Shown here: positions 34,430-44,440 of the stretch, piece by piece
Layout of the letters: every line of letters begins with the position of its first letter
How positions within the stretch are numbered: the first letter of the stretch is position 1
Assembly: GCF_900167135.1 (NCBI RefSeq)
Contig: NZ_FUWZ01000003.1
Span: forward strand, 868,001-932,000
Direction of reading: 5' to 3'
DNA: 64,000 bases
From: Chitinophaga eiseniae
GTDB lineage: Bacteria > Bacteroidota > Bacteroidia > Chitinophagales > Chitinophagaceae
Notes under the pieces: model-generated
What the model saw: only the letters and a program-made list of their open reading frames with translations
What the model was told of the DNA's origin: nothing
The model's database searches: none
Program-made: the position numbers and the translations under genes

Positions 34430-34636
34430 ATGAAAAAATGGTTGAAGTCGTATGAGGTTCGGAAGTTATTGAATTTGTCGCCTGATACATTGCAGTCGCT
34501 CAGGTCAAATGGGACGTTGCCTTATACCAAGACCCTAACAATTCCTCCAGACTTATCTCGCCTTACTCCGGAACTTCGCCGAAGGCACTTAATTCCGTCA
34601 ATGGCTTATCTACAATCATTAACAGGTTTAATTTGA
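34430..34636 (+). CDS. Excisionase-like HTH protein, probably damaged
   Basis: The first ~38 residues (KKWLKSYEVRKLLNLSPDTL and QSLRSNGTLPYTK) match the small MerR/Xis-type helix-turn-helix proteins common in Bacteroidota mobile elements. From residue 39 on, the expected G-x-I-Y-Y wing and following helix are replaced by unrelated sequence (TIPPDLSRLTPELRRR). It is therefore probably truncated by recombination or frameshift. It may mark the boundary of an integrated element. Confidence 0.5.
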   Translation: MKKWLKSYEVRKLLNLSPDTLQSLRSNGTLPYTKTLTIPPDLSRLTPELRRRHLIPSMAYLQSLTGLI

Positions 34637-34665
34637 GGTTGTCATCCAGTGACAAAAATATCTCA

Positions 34666-35052
34666 TTACAACTGCTCCAAAACACGCTTCAATTTGTTTC
34701 TTATCTCCGCCGCGATCTTGTGTAAGTCTTTGTTTAGCACAGCCTTCATAGATACGATCGGGTTTATGGCTGACACTTCAATCGTACCTGGCTTTTTTTC
34801 CTGAACAATTATATTACAGGGTAGCATAGTACCAATTTTGTCTTCTGCCAACAATGCCTGGTAGGCAAACGGCGGGTTACATGCCCCTAATATTTTATAG
34901 TTGTAAAAATCTTCACCAAGCTTCTTCTTTAATGTGGCTTTGATATCAATTTCGGTCAATATCCCGAATCCCTCTTTGCTTAACGCATCGATGACGCTTT
35001 GAACAACGTCCTCAAAATTCCCGGTTACTTTTTTGTTGAAATAATATTTCAT
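34666..35052 (-). CDS. DUF302 domain protein
   Basis: A 128-residue product is predicted from the ATG at 35052 (the frame is open 14 codons further but that part lacks similarity). DUF302 marks are DALSKEGFGILTEIDIKATL, then YKILGACNPPFAYQAL with the CNP motif, and LLAEDKIGTMLPCNIIV. Proteins of this family accompany stress, metal and reactive-species genes; their biochemical activity is not settled. It is divergent from the MBL-fold hydrolase gene. Confidence 0.82.
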   Translation of the reverse strand: MKYYFNKKVTGNFEDVVQSVIDALSKEGFGILTEIDIKATLKKKLGEDFYNYKILGACNPPFAYQALLAEDKIGTMLPCNIIVQEKKPGTIEVSAINPIVSMKAVLNKDLHKIAAEIRNKLKRVLEQL

Positions 35053-35223
35053 ATTAAAGCATTTATTAGAATTTCCGATACTTTCTGACTTCAAATTTCC
35101 TTTTAAAATGTCTTGCCATATATGACTTCAATCATCTTTCTGACTGATACCCGTCACAAATGGCTCATCTATTTTTCTCTTTATAGGGATAATAATACCT
35201 TTACAGAACAATAGCTCTGCATT

Positions 35224-35913
35224 ATGCGGATCAAAATATTAGGCGCAATAGGCCAGATCGCTGTGAGCCAGCCGGCGTACCAAAAACACTCCGGCATGAT
35301 GGTTGACGGCCAGGTCCTGTGCGACATGGGAGAGAAAGAATACCTGTCATATGCCCCCGCATTTGTACTTCTGACCCACCTGCATCCTGATCACGCCTAT
35401 TTTATTAAAGAAAAAACGAGTTCGGATTTTCCGATGCCTGTTTTTGCACCGGAGCCCTGGCGGGGATCCAGGAATATCCGCGTAGTATCTGCTCCTTTTG
35501 TTCAAAACGGCTATCGGATAACCCCAATTCCGACCATTCATAGCATCAGGGTTAAATCACAAGGCTATCTGATAGAAAAAGGGAACTGCCGGCTCTTTTA
35601 TACGGGTGATATGATCAGCATTCCCTTATCATACCACCGCTTTCTGGCAGGATTGGACGCAGTGATAACAGAAGCCAGCTATCTCAGGCGGGGAGGAATA
35701 GTAAGAAAAGGCAGCGATGGCTGCCTGTCTGGCCACACAGGCGTCCCCGACCTTATTGATTTCTTCAGAAAATATACCAACCACCTGATCTTCACCCATT
35801 TTGGGTCCTGGTTCGTAAAAGATCCCGCTGCAGGAAAAAAGAAGATCGCCGAGCTGGGTGATGATAGTATTATGCTTGATGTGGCCGCTGACGGGAAAGA
35901 ATTTATGATCTGA
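35224..35913 (+). CDS. MBL-fold metallo-hydrolase
   Basis: This 229-residue protein has the metallo-beta-lactamase fold. The metal site THLHPDHAYF (about residues 49-58) replaces the usual HxHxDH with HLHPDH, followed by FYTGDM (about 129-134) and IFTHFG near the end. It is probably a zinc- or iron-dependent hydrolase of unknown substrate. It starts the rightward stress-type group with the alpha/beta hydrolase and phosphoribosyltransferase. Confidence 0.78.
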   Translation: MRIKILGAIGQIAVSQPAYQKHSGMMVDGQVLCDMGEKEYLSYAPAFVLLTHLHPDHAYFIKEKTSSDFPMPVFAPEPWRGSRNIRVVSAPFVQNGYRITPIPTIHSIRVKSQGYLIEKGNCRLFYTGDMISIPLSYHRFLAGLDAVITEASYLRRGGIVRKGSDGCLSGHTGVPDLIDFFRKYTNHLIFTHFGSWFVKDPAAGKKKIAELGDDSIMLDVAADGKEFMI

Positions 35914-35973
35914 AACCATCATTTATCTGACAGCCGTCATTTATAATAATGAGGCGCTTTGATATATTTGAAT

Positions 35974-36621
35974 ATGGACCGTTTTAATGAAATAGTGAAA
36001 ATCCCGGTAGACAATAAACTATTGGAAGGCGAGCTAATCATTCCTGAAAAGGCGGAGTCCGTTATCATTTTTTGTCATGGAAGCGGCAGCAGCAGATTTA
36101 GTCCGCGAAACAGAGCTGTGGCTTCCAAATTGCGGGAACATAATTTCGGAACACTGCTGTTCGATTTGCTCACAAAAGAAGAGGACGCAGCAGATTATTA
36201 CACGCGATTCAACATACAACTGCTTGGCAACAGGCTTATCGATGTTACAAAATGGCTGGATAATTTGCTGCATGCCGATCATTGCAAATTAGGATACTTT
36301 GGTGCGAGCACCGGAGCCGCAGCGGCGCTGAGTGCAGCTGCAGCTCTACCACAAATTCACGCGATCGTCAGCCGGGGTGGAAGACCTGATCTTGCCGCTG
36401 ACGTACTATCAAAAATAACAGCACCTACGCTGCTTATTGTGGGCAGCCTTGATCATGATGTGATAGCCTGTAACCGTTTCGCCTATGAACGATTGCAGGG
36501 ACCCAAAAAACTACTTATCATAGAAGGCGCCGGGCACTTATTCGAAGAAGGCAATGCTATGGATAAAGTAGCGGAAGATGCCGTTAGATGGTTTAATCTC
36601 TACCTTCAGGTACGTACATGA
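35974..36621 (+). CDS. Alpha/beta hydrolase (dienelactone hydrolase-like)
   Basis: A 215-residue product is predicted from the ATG at 35974; a TTG at 35959 is the alternative. Motifs are FCHGSGSSRFSPRN (oxyanion region), the nucleophile elbow GASTGAAAAL, a SLDHDV acid segment, and GAGHLFEE with the catalytic histidine. Similar proteins are often paired, or even fused, with a phosphoribosyltransferase in stress-related gene groups, as seen here. The substrate is unknown. Confidence 0.82.
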   Translation: MDRFNEIVKIPVDNKLLEGELIIPEKAESVIIFCHGSGSSRFSPRNRAVASKLREHNFGTLLFDLLTKEEDAADYYTRFNIQLLGNRLIDVTKWLDNLLHADHCKLGYFGASTGAAAALSAAAALPQIHAIVSRGGRPDLAADVLSKITAPTLLIVGSLDHDVIACNRFAYERLQGPKKLLIIEGAGHLFEEGNAMDKVAEDAVRWFNLYLQVRT

Positions 36622-36650
36622 ACCTCATCTGTTCAACTAAATGTTAAACT

Positions 36651-37271
36651 ATGTTTAGTAATAGGATTACAGCCGCTCAGCAATTAATTCCTTTGCTAAA
36701 AAAATATAAAGAACAACCAGGAGGATTGGTATTGGCGGTACCCCGCGGAGGAGTACCCATTGCCTATGTAATCGCTAAAGAGCTGCATCTTCCTCTTAGT
36801 CTCGTGCTTACTAAAAAAATTGGCCATCCTGCCAACGAAGAATATGCTATTGGCGCTGTTAGCCTGACAGACCGCTATCTTGTGCCGCACAAAGAAATTT
36901 CCCCTGCCTATATTGAAGAGGCTACGACGCGCATTCGCAAGCGCTTACGGGAAATGTATCATATGTATCTGGGCGACCGCCAGCCAGAGCCTATCAGCGG
37001 GAAAACTGTCATCGTTGCAGATGATGGCATTGCCACCGGAAATACACTATTGGCCACAGTCAAAATGTTACGTAAAGCAAACCCGGCCAAAATAGTAGTG
37101 GCTGCTCCGGTAGCTTCCCAAAATGCCTATGCCACACTGTCAAAAGTGGTTGATGAATTGATAATACTACATATACCAACGTTTTTCAGGGGAGTCGGGG
37201 AATTTTATGATGACTTCGGACAGGTAACAAATGAGGAAGTAATTTATTACCTCACGAAAGAACGCACATAA
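36651..37271 (+). CDS. Phosphoribosyltransferase-family protein
   Basis: This 206-residue type I phosphoribosyltransferase fold has GLVLAVPRGGVPIAYVIA near the N-terminus and a PRPP-binding loop VIVADDGIATGNTLLAT (about residues 118-134). Proteins of this kind occur beside dienelactone-hydrolase-like and erythromycin-esterase-like genes; their true reaction is not established. It lies 29 bp after the hydrolase gene and convergent with the esterase gene 12 bp away. Confidence 0.82.
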   Translation: MFSNRITAAQQLIPLLKKYKEQPGGLVLAVPRGGVPIAYVIAKELHLPLSLVLTKKIGHPANEEYAIGAVSLTDRYLVPHKEISPAYIEEATTRIRKRLREMYHMYLGDRQPEPISGKTVIVADDGIATGNTLLATVKMLRKANPAKIVVAAPVASQNAYATLSKVVDELIILHIPTFFRGVGEFYDDFGQVTNEEVIYYLTKERT

Positions 37272-37283
37272 GGTCGCGTCCAG

Positions 37284-38618
37284 CTAAACCCCAAATGGAA
37301 ATGTTTCCGGCATCTGATGACCATCCGGCTGAATATGTAAAGGATACAAAGCTGTCGTCTCATCCAGATAAATAAAAGCATCATACCGCAACGGAAGTAT
37401 GGTAGGAACATAATTGCCGTATTGTTCATATTGCGGATGATAAACTACGCCAATGGCGCGATGACCAAAATGATTTTCCCAAAAGACATTCTGATGAAGA
37501 TCATTCATTATCAATAACTTGTTATAACTATTGGCAGTATGCAACAAATGTTCCCAGGATCCCTCGAAAGCAGGCGGAACTTCCATTTTCCGCATGGATG
37601 CTCCCCAACTGCCTCCTGCGATGACAGCCCCCTTATACGAACCAAAACCTACTAACACAACCCTCTCATCACCATATTTCAACCTGGTCAACTCCCCGAT
37701 GTTAAACATCCCTTCCCCACTCATATTCGTTGCCCGGGCATCTCCGACATGGGTATTATGCGCCCATATAATGGCTTTGGCTTTTTCACCATGTAACTTC
37801 AGTAGCCGGTCAAGGGTCTGAGCCATATGATCATCACGGATATTCCACGCATGAGCACCGCCATGGAGCATTGCGCGGTAGTATCTTTCCGCATCTACCA
37901 TCACCAAAGCATTCTGCTCAGCACTAAATACATTTTCATGATCTGTATTATAAGAGGGAAGCTTGACACGGATTTCTTTCAGCAAGCGAACTACCTCATT
38001 TTCGCATGATTCCGGCACAAATTGCGTTGCTCGTGCATATGACTGACCTTCCTGATATCGATACGGTTCAAAGCATTTAAATGCATCTTCGGCAAGTTTC
38101 AGCGTCCGAGAATCTGTTTTCCCCAGGTATTGCATGATACTTTCCATACTTTCCCACAAGCTATAAACATCCAGCCCGTAGAATCCTACCTTCTTGTTTA
38201 AAGGCAAAGCCCGGTTGTATTGTTGCAGCCAGTCTGCCAACGCTACAACTTCCCAATTGGCCCACATCCAGGTCGGCCACCGGTTAAAGGCATGAAGCAC
38301 TTTAAATGCGCCCTTTCCTTCACCTGCATAGTTCTTTATATACCTGTTCAGGCGGTAGCAATCGGGCCAATCTCCTTCTACTGCGATAAAATTGAACCCT
38401 TTTTCTTCGATCAGCCGTCTCGAAATGTAACTACGCCAGTTATAGTAGTCGTGTGTTCCATGAGACGCTTCACCGAGCATCACGATCCGGGCCCCGCCGA
38501 TCCTTTTAAACAAAGGGTCGAGACTATCCTTATCTGTTAAAGGATAAGCCCGTTGCTGAATGATACCAACTGCCTCCTCAGTATTTGATTTGGAAGGTCT
38601 GGTGAAATAATCTGACAT
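37284..38618 (-). CDS. Erythromycin esterase-family protein
   Basis: This 444-residue protein has the family signature MLGEASHGTHDYYN (about residues 47-60), then FIAVEGDWPDCYRLN, and WAHNTHVGDA (about 289). These carry the Glu and His residues of the Ere-type hydrolase fold. Macrolide esterases (EreA/B) are members, but most relatives in such stress groups have no proven antibiotic substrate. It is convergent with the phosphoribosyltransferase gene. Confidence 0.82.
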   Translation of the reverse strand: MSDYFTRPSKSNTEEAVGIIQQRAYPLTDKDSLDPLFKRIGGARIVMLGEASHGTHDYYNWRSYISRRLIEEKGFNFIAVEGDWPDCYRLNRYIKNYAGEGKGAFKVLHAFNRWPTWMWANWEVVALADWLQQYNRALPLNKKVGFYGLDVYSLWESMESIMQYLGKTDSRTLKLAEDAFKCFEPYRYQEGQSYARATQFVPESCENEVVRLLKEIRVKLPSYNTDHENVFSAEQNALVMVDAERYYRAMLHGGAHAWNIRDDHMAQTLDRLLKLHGEKAKAIIWAHNTHVGDARATNMSGEGMFNIGELTRLKYGDERVVLVGFGSYKGAVIAGGSWGASMRKMEVPPAFEGSWEHLLHTANSYNKLLIMNDLHQNVFWENHFGHRAIGVVYHPQYEQYGNYVPTILPLRYDAFIYLDETTALYPLHIQPDGHQMPETFPFGV

Positions 38619-38741
38619 TTCTTAACTTTTCCCAAAGAAAGCTCATTTTTTCAATGAAATAAATGAGGGGTATCATGCCGCTGTACGACAGAAATCATAT
38701 TTTAAACAGCAGAAGGAGACTATTATCCGGCCGGATGTATT

Positions 38742-39587
38742 CTAATTTGCAAAAAGCACATTCGTCGCCACCTCGTAAAAATCATCTCCCATCTTTATAA
38801 ACGGCGGTGCTTCTCCCCATGTTTTATTGGAAATCATGTATAATGTAAATACATTTTTAACCGGCAGCGGGTTTATATTTGCAGGGGAAAATGCCATATT
38901 GGAATAATTCGTTCCTCCATAGTTAAGCAGTGGCTGCCCGGTGTCGCTGTTAATGAATTCGAATACATAGTTGCAGCCTAATTCGGGCAGCGGGTCCGGC
39001 AGGCCGTCCGGGAGTATTTGGTATTCAGCCTTGTCAACAGCATTTTTCACATCTTTGATCACACCCACAGGTGTGACAACCTCATTCCAGTCTGCATCAA
39101 AATAGCTTACCGACACCTTGATGTCCATATGTTCGAAAGGTATAAGGTCTTTTGCATAATTGGCCACTTTTACTTTGATATGGCCGGCCGGGGCAGCGCT
39201 AACGGTATCCTGTTCCGCGGGATCGACAAAAGCGACAGGAGCATCCAGCGTAGGCTGAAACAGCGTATACGTCTCTTTGGAACCGGCTTTCACATCGATC
39301 GTTTTTTCAGCGACCACTTTCCCATTGCGGGTGTCGTAGAACTCAAATTTCCCCTCGCCGGCTACCACCTTAATCTTTTTCGCGTTTACATCCCATGCAA
39401 TCGGGCGACCGTTATATTTAACGGCAATAAAAACCCCAGTCCCGTTACTTCGCAGCGCGGTTTTATCTGCATCAAAACAGACATCAACAAACGTTGCGAA
39501 CGGATTTACATACTCCCCTTTTTTACAGGCGCTCAACCCTGTTAACACCAGCATGACAGCGATTATATTTTTGGTATAATTTTTCAT
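38742..39587 (-). CDS. Lipoprotein encoded after a TonB receptor
   Basis: This 281-residue protein has a lipobox GLSAC (Cys21) and a beta-rich mature part with SNGTGVFIAVKYNGRPIAWD and two Ig-like halves. It lies 31 bp after the TonB receptor gene, so is co-transcribed. In Bacteroidota such pairs often form a surface uptake unit in which the lipoprotein caps the receptor, but this one shows no SusD similarity. The ligand is unknown. Confidence 0.65.
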   Translation of the reverse strand: MKNYTKNIIAVMLVLTGLSACKKGEYVNPFATFVDVCFDADKTALRSNGTGVFIAVKYNGRPIAWDVNAKKIKVVAGEGKFEFYDTRNGKVVAEKTIDVKAGSKETYTLFQPTLDAPVAFVDPAEQDTVSAAPAGHIKVKVANYAKDLIPFEHMDIKVSVSYFDADWNEVVTPVGVIKDVKNAVDKAEYQILPDGLPDPLPELGCNYVFEFINSDTGQPLLNYGGTNYSNMAFSPANINPLPVKNVFTLYMISNKTWGEAPPFIKMGDDFYEVATNVLFAN

Positions 39588-39618
39588 TCAAAAATGATTT
39601 AATAAATCCAACAGGTGA

Positions 39619-42600
39619 TTAGAAGTTATAGCTAACGCTCATACTGAATCGCTGGCCATCTTTTCTGCGATAGGTGATAATATCACCATCTTCTTTACGG
39701 TATTTGATGGATTTTCCTGCTTTTAAAACATCGAACTTGGTCTCATCCTGTACATAGTCATGGATATTCATATAATAGCGCGTCCAGTCATTCAGCAGGT
39801 TTGTCAGGTTCAGCTTCACCTCCATCTTCTTCTTTAAAAACCGGGCATACAGCTGCGCGTCCAATTGTCGTGGCGCCAGCTCATATTCTACCCGCGCCAT
39901 ATTCACGTTTGCTAAATTGGTGCGGGGGCCACGGTGGTTGTAGCTTACGGTGGCGCCAAAATAGTCGCCCCAGTAACCAATCCCCAGGTTCAACAACCAG
40001 GGAGACTGCCCGATCAATGGCCTGTCCTGGTTGGGATAGCGCTGCTGCACGCGCTCAGCCTTCTGTGTTTCGGGGTTATTGATCCACTGCCAGTGACTCA
40101 ATACATTCACCTTAGACTTGAGCAATGTCCCGTTGGCATATATGAACAGATTTTTTGCCCAATCGCTGGCGGACAGAAATGCGAGATTCTTCCGGATTTC
40201 GAGTTCCAATCCAAGATTGGTTGCATTCTCCATATTGGCAAAAGTATAGTTGGCAGCTTCCGAATGCACCAACTCGATGGGCTTATCCAGCTTTTTATAG
40301 TAACCCGTCAATGAAAGGACCTCACCGGGCGATGGATACCATTCGAACCGCAGGTCCATATTATCGATCAATGTAGATTGGACGTGTTCACCATAGACAT
40401 AACCATTCAGTTCAAAATCATACATCCCAAACATACCTATCTCCCGGAAATCCGGACGTATAACGGTCTTCGAATAACTTCCGCGGATGTTTAACTCCGG
40501 CGTCAGACTATAGGTAGCATTCAGTGAAGGCAGGAAACGCCAGTTATTCTCCCTAACGCCAAACCGATGTTTTTGTACATCATCGGGGTCGGGTTCGTCC
40601 CGGTAAGATCGCCGGTATAACTCCTCCTGCTTCGAGGTTAAATCAAAATATTCAGCCCGGACACCATATACCAACCGGAGCTTACTTCCAAACTTCTGAT
40701 CCGCCATCAGATATAATGCATGTGACGCCATCCGGCCATCATAAAACCGGCCTCCCAGTGCGTCTGCATAATAATAAGCCTGTCCGTCGCCATTACCCAT
40801 GTTCCCGGGTGACAACAACTGATCATAGCTTATTTCTATCGGAGGCGCCTTTTGATTAGTGGTACCTGCCGCCCAGGCCCTTGTCCACGGCGCCATTTTA
40901 TTGATATCCAGTGACCGCCTTTTTGTCCAGGCCTGATATCCAAATTTCAACAGTGTAGACACCTGCTTCTTTTCGCCAAATTTGCGTGAAAAAGCTGCAC
41001 TCCAATTGTAATCCGTTTCATCGATACGTGTCCACATGCGCCAGTCCTGGAAGGCGCTGCCATTGGAGGCTGCACTGTGGGTCATTAAACCCGGGGTCTG
41101 AAAATAAGGTACGTCGCCAATGATGGTAGTCAACCGGTAAGAGAGCTTACGCTCATCCAGGATCTGCTGCCTGATTTTATTAACGGTCAACGTTCCTTCG
41201 GCTTTAATCCGCCAGGGCAGCTGGTATTCACCTGTCAATTGATGTTGCTGCAGGGACATGGCCTCCGGCAACTGGTAAACAAGTTTACTGGCTATCGGCT
41301 GGGAATCGTCGTGGGGTGTCAGCACCGACTCGTTATAGTTATCACTGTAGGTAGTCGCATATATATTCTTCAGGACAACCTTAAAGTGCTTCCTCTGCCA
41401 TCCCATATTCGCTACCAGCCCGGCGTTACTATTGAACCGATAGGATGCGCCGGCCCCTTTATCACCCATACCGGTACTGTCCAGGTAATTCCCACTGGTG
41501 GAAGATCTCAGGTTATTAAACTGTACAATATTCTGTTCATTTCTGACATTCACAGAAGTGACAAATCCAAAGCGGTTCCCGTTCTTAAAATCATAGACAC
41601 GTCCGAGTGACAAACGCATATTCTGATTGGGCGCAGCTTTATACCTGTATGGCTTCAGCGCATCATTGTTTAATTTTTTGGATTGAGCGATGGCGTCCAG
41701 GTCATTGTATTTTACGTTATCGCCAAATTCCATCGAATTGAGTGGCGTACCATTCAGTTCGGGATCGGTTAAATGATAGCCCGGAGGCGCATCCAACTGC
41801 GATGCACGGTTGTTCCACTGCCAGGTTTTGATACCCTCCGGCATCTTCGATGATTGATCAAAGAAACCAAAAAACTCACTGGTATGGCGTTTTCCCAGTC
41901 GATAGAAGTCTTTGCCGGTAGTCTGTGAGTTTCCACCCAAACCATATTGGATCGTTGTAAAATTCTGTTCCGGGATATCGATGGTATTCACAGAGACCTG
42001 GCCGCCGGAAAATTCTGCTGAAACATCGGGTGTTGCTGTTTTATTCACCACCACGGAACTTACCATCTCTGTAGGGATGATATCAAAGGAAAAGTCACGC
42101 CGGTTCTGAGAAGTACTTGGTATAACGACACCATCCAGCATCGCCTGGTTGTAGCGATCGGACATACCACGTACAATCACATTCCGGTTGTTGACTGTCG
42201 TCAACCCCGTGACACGTTTCAGCACCTGTCCCATGTCGTTATCGGGCGTACGCGCTATCTGCTCGGAAGAAATACCATCCGTAACGGAAGCGGCGTTTTT
42301 CTGGCGGGCATACAAACCGGCAACACTTTCTTTCTTATAGCTGCCGGTAACCACCACCTGGCCGAGTGTTTTCGTTGATGGCGCCAGCGTGATGTGGAGG
42401 CTGGTCAGCTGTCCTTCTTTCACTTCTACCTGCGTAATACGCCTGGTCTGAAAAGAGATATAGGAAACCTCCACCGTATAACTGCCTGGCGCTACGCTGA
42501 AACTGTAGCTGCCGTCTACCCCGCTCTGTACCGCCTGGTTACGCTGCAGAATCCTGACAGTGGCTCCGGGAAGCGGCTGCCCCCTGTCGTCCAGCACCTT

Positions 42601-42984
42601 GCCACCGATACGGCCGGGCTGCTCACGGACAACCCTGGGTGAAATACTTACCGCCACGTTCTTTTCGGCTTCAGTGATGACCACCATTTTGTTGTCAATA
42701 GAATAGCTATAAGGCAACCCCTTAAAAAGGATATTGAGTGCCTCCTCCAGGGTGGCGTCCTGCACTTGCAGGGTGACTGGCTTTGCCTGCTTAAACAGGT
42801 CCATATCATAAAAAAAATCATACTTCACCTGTTTCCTGATATCCTCCAGTACGGCGTGAATGGTACTGTTCTGCCTGTTCATACTGATGCGCTGGGCAAA
42901 CGTATGGGCGCTCACCTGCATCAGAAAACAGGTAAGCAACAACATGGTGATCTTCATAGCACGCATGCATTGATAAAAATTCAT
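39619..42984 (-). CDS. TonB-dependent receptor with STN domain (FecA-type regulated)
   Basis: A 1121-residue product is predicted from the ATG at 42984, which gives a good signal peptide ending SAHTFAQ. Domains in order: an STN secretin/TonB short N-terminal domain (VKYDFFYDMDLFKQAKPV); a carboxypeptidase-regulatory-like beta domain (GGKVLDDRGQPLPGATV); a plug (PDNDMGQVLKRVTGLTTV); and a long barrel ending MSVSYNF. The STN domain normally signals to a FecR-type anti-sigma factor, and one is encoded just upstream. It probably imports an iron complex, peptide or glycan; the substrate cannot be read. Confidence 0.88.
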   Translation of the reverse strand: MNFYQCMRAMKITMLLLTCFLMQVSAHTFAQRISMNRQNSTIHAVLEDIRKQVKYDFFYDMDLFKQAKPVTLQVQDATLEEALNILFKGLPYSYSIDNKMVVITEAEKNVAVSISPRVVREQPGRIGGKVLDDRGQPLPGATVRILQRNQAVQSGVDGSYSFSVAPGSYTVEVSYISFQTRRITQVEVKEGQLTSLHITLAPSTKTLGQVVVTGSYKKESVAGLYARQKNAASVTDGISSEQIARTPDNDMGQVLKRVTGLTTVNNRNVIVRGMSDRYNQAMLDGVVIPSTSQNRRDFSFDIIPTEMVSSVVVNKTATPDVSAEFSGGQVSVNTIDIPEQNFTTIQYGLGGNSQTTGKDFYRLGKRHTSEFFGFFDQSSKMPEGIKTWQWNNRASQLDAPPGYHLTDPELNGTPLNSMEFGDNVKYNDLDAIAQSKKLNNDALKPYRYKAAPNQNMRLSLGRVYDFKNGNRFGFVTSVNVRNEQNIVQFNNLRSSTSGNYLDSTGMGDKGAGASYRFNSNAGLVANMGWQRKHFKVVLKNIYATTYSDNYNESVLTPHDDSQPIASKLVYQLPEAMSLQQHQLTGEYQLPWRIKAEGTLTVNKIRQQILDERKLSYRLTTIIGDVPYFQTPGLMTHSAASNGSAFQDWRMWTRIDETDYNWSAAFSRKFGEKKQVSTLLKFGYQAWTKRRSLDINKMAPWTRAWAAGTTNQKAPPIEISYDQLLSPGNMGNGDGQAYYYADALGGRFYDGRMASHALYLMADQKFGSKLRLVYGVRAEYFDLTSKQEELYRRSYRDEPDPDDVQKHRFGVRENNWRFLPSLNATYSLTPELNIRGSYSKTVIRPDFREIGMFGMYDFELNGYVYGEHVQSTLIDNMDLRFEWYPSPGEVLSLTGYYKKLDKPIELVHSEAANYTFANMENATNLGLELEIRKNLAFLSASDWAKNLFIYANGTLLKSKVNVLSHWQWINNPETQKAERVQQRYPNQDRPLIGQSPWLLNLGIGYWGDYFGATVSYNHRGPRTNLANVNMARVEYELAPRQLDAQLYARFLKKKMEVKLNLTNLLNDWTRYYMNIHDYVQDETKFDVLKAGKSIKYRKEDGDIITYRRKDGQRFSMSVSYNF

Positions 42985-43118
42985 ACTTTTGTTAGTGTTA
43001 AATCGTATTGATGATAATTGTTGTCGCAATGTCCTCGATAAGCTTTTAACAGTCCGGCCAGAGGTGTTCCACCACCTTTGGCTATTTTATTGATAGCTTA
43101 TCCGTTATTTAACTGGTA

Positions 43119-44282
43119 TCAATCTGTCACGATTAACCTCCTTTTTTTAACGGTTACTGTTGCTTTCCTGGTAGATTGTATCATTTTGACGATAGCGGAT
43201 AGTGGCTGTGACCGGGACACCATACCGTTGAAACGCAGCTGGCCGATGTGTGGCGGATATTCCACCGTTATATCATACCAACGCTCCACCTGGCGCAGGA
43301 TGCTTTCAAGCGTTTCGCCACGGAAAACAAAATCACCGTTTACCCACGCCAGCTGCTGTTGAATGTCTGCCTGTTGCACGGTCAGTTGCTGCGCCAGAAC
43401 GGCCTGCTGACCAGGCTTTAATAAAGCAGACTCACCGCCGGCCGATCTTATTTTGACGCTGCCCTCCACCAGTGTTGTCCTGACGGCCGCTTCATCGCCG
43501 TAGGCGTTGATATTAAAATGAGTCCCCAGCACCTGTACTTCCTGCCCGGCCGTTTCCACAAAAAAGGGAACGTTGCCTTTCTCTCCTGGCAGCCGCATTT
43601 TTTCAATTTCAAAGTAAACCTCGCCCGTCATCTTTACCCGGCGTTCCTTATCTGAAAAACGTACAGGATAACTCAGGGAAGACGCAGCATTGAGCATAGC
43701 GACAGAGCCATCCGGTAAGGTCACCCGGTATTGGCCCCCATTGGGGGTAGTAATGGTATTGACTGCCGACGGTATAACTTCCTGCTTTTTGCCCACGTTA
43801 TAACGGATATTCCCCTCCGCGTCTTTTTCGATACGTACACCTCCCTCCGTGGCAATAACGCCGTTTTGCGTATCGCTGAGAGTGATGACTGAACCATCTG
43901 CCAATGTCAGACGGGCCTTGTTCTCACCGGGCAGGACCTCCTCCTGTTCCGTCAACCGGTGGTTGTTGACTTTAGTGCCTGCGCGGAACCAATACAGACC
44001 AGCCGACAGGGTTAATCCTGCCAAAAGAGCCGCTGCTACACGCCTCATGTTACGAACACGGAAATATTTTGTACGACGGACGGCTATGCGCTGGTCTATC
44101 CTTTGCCGTATATCCACGCCCCGCTGCTCGTCCGGACCAAGCGATGGATCTTCGTCCGCCGCCGCGAGTTCCTCCTTCAGAAGGCGGTCGTACGCTTCCA
44201 TAAGCACCGCCTCTTCATCGGGACTGAGTGTTTGTCCGCTGGCACGTTTCTGTAATAGTTTGCTGAATATATCGTTGTCCAT
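43119..44282 (-). CDS. FecR-family anti-sigma factor
   Basis: This 387-residue protein has a cytoplasmic N-terminus (about 80 residues), one TM (about 82-100), then a FecR domain with ITTPNGGQYRVTLPDGSVAM and LNAASSLSYPVRF, and a DUF4974-like C-terminal part (VEGSVKIRS...ESILRQVERWYDITVEY). It holds the ECF sigma factor until the TonB receptor signals. It sits between the sigma gene and the receptor gene, the classical order. Confidence 0.9.
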   Translation of the reverse strand: MDNDIFSKLLQKRASGQTLSPDEEAVLMEAYDRLLKEELAAADEDPSLGPDEQRGVDIRQRIDQRIAVRRTKYFRVRNMRRVAAALLAGLTLSAGLYWFRAGTKVNNHRLTEQEEVLPGENKARLTLADGSVITLSDTQNGVIATEGGVRIEKDAEGNIRYNVGKKQEVIPSAVNTITTPNGGQYRVTLPDGSVAMLNAASSLSYPVRFSDKERRVKMTGEVYFEIEKMRLPGEKGNVPFFVETAGQEVQVLGTHFNINAYGDEAAVRTTLVEGSVKIRSAGGESALLKPGQQAVLAQQLTVQQADIQQQLAWVNGDFVFRGETLESILRQVERWYDITVEYPPHIGQLRFNGMVSRSQPLSAIVKMIQSTRKATVTVKKRRLIVTD

Positions 44283-44440
44283 CTTGCAATTTTGTACACG
44301 GATAATGCACCCCTCTATATATACAATCCAAAAACAGGGGGTATCCCTTGGTGGACAGGGTCACTTTTTTAAAAAAAAATTATAACAGGATAATTTTGGG
44401 CCGGGGAGATGATGGATCCGGAAGTCGGACCATGGTCTAT

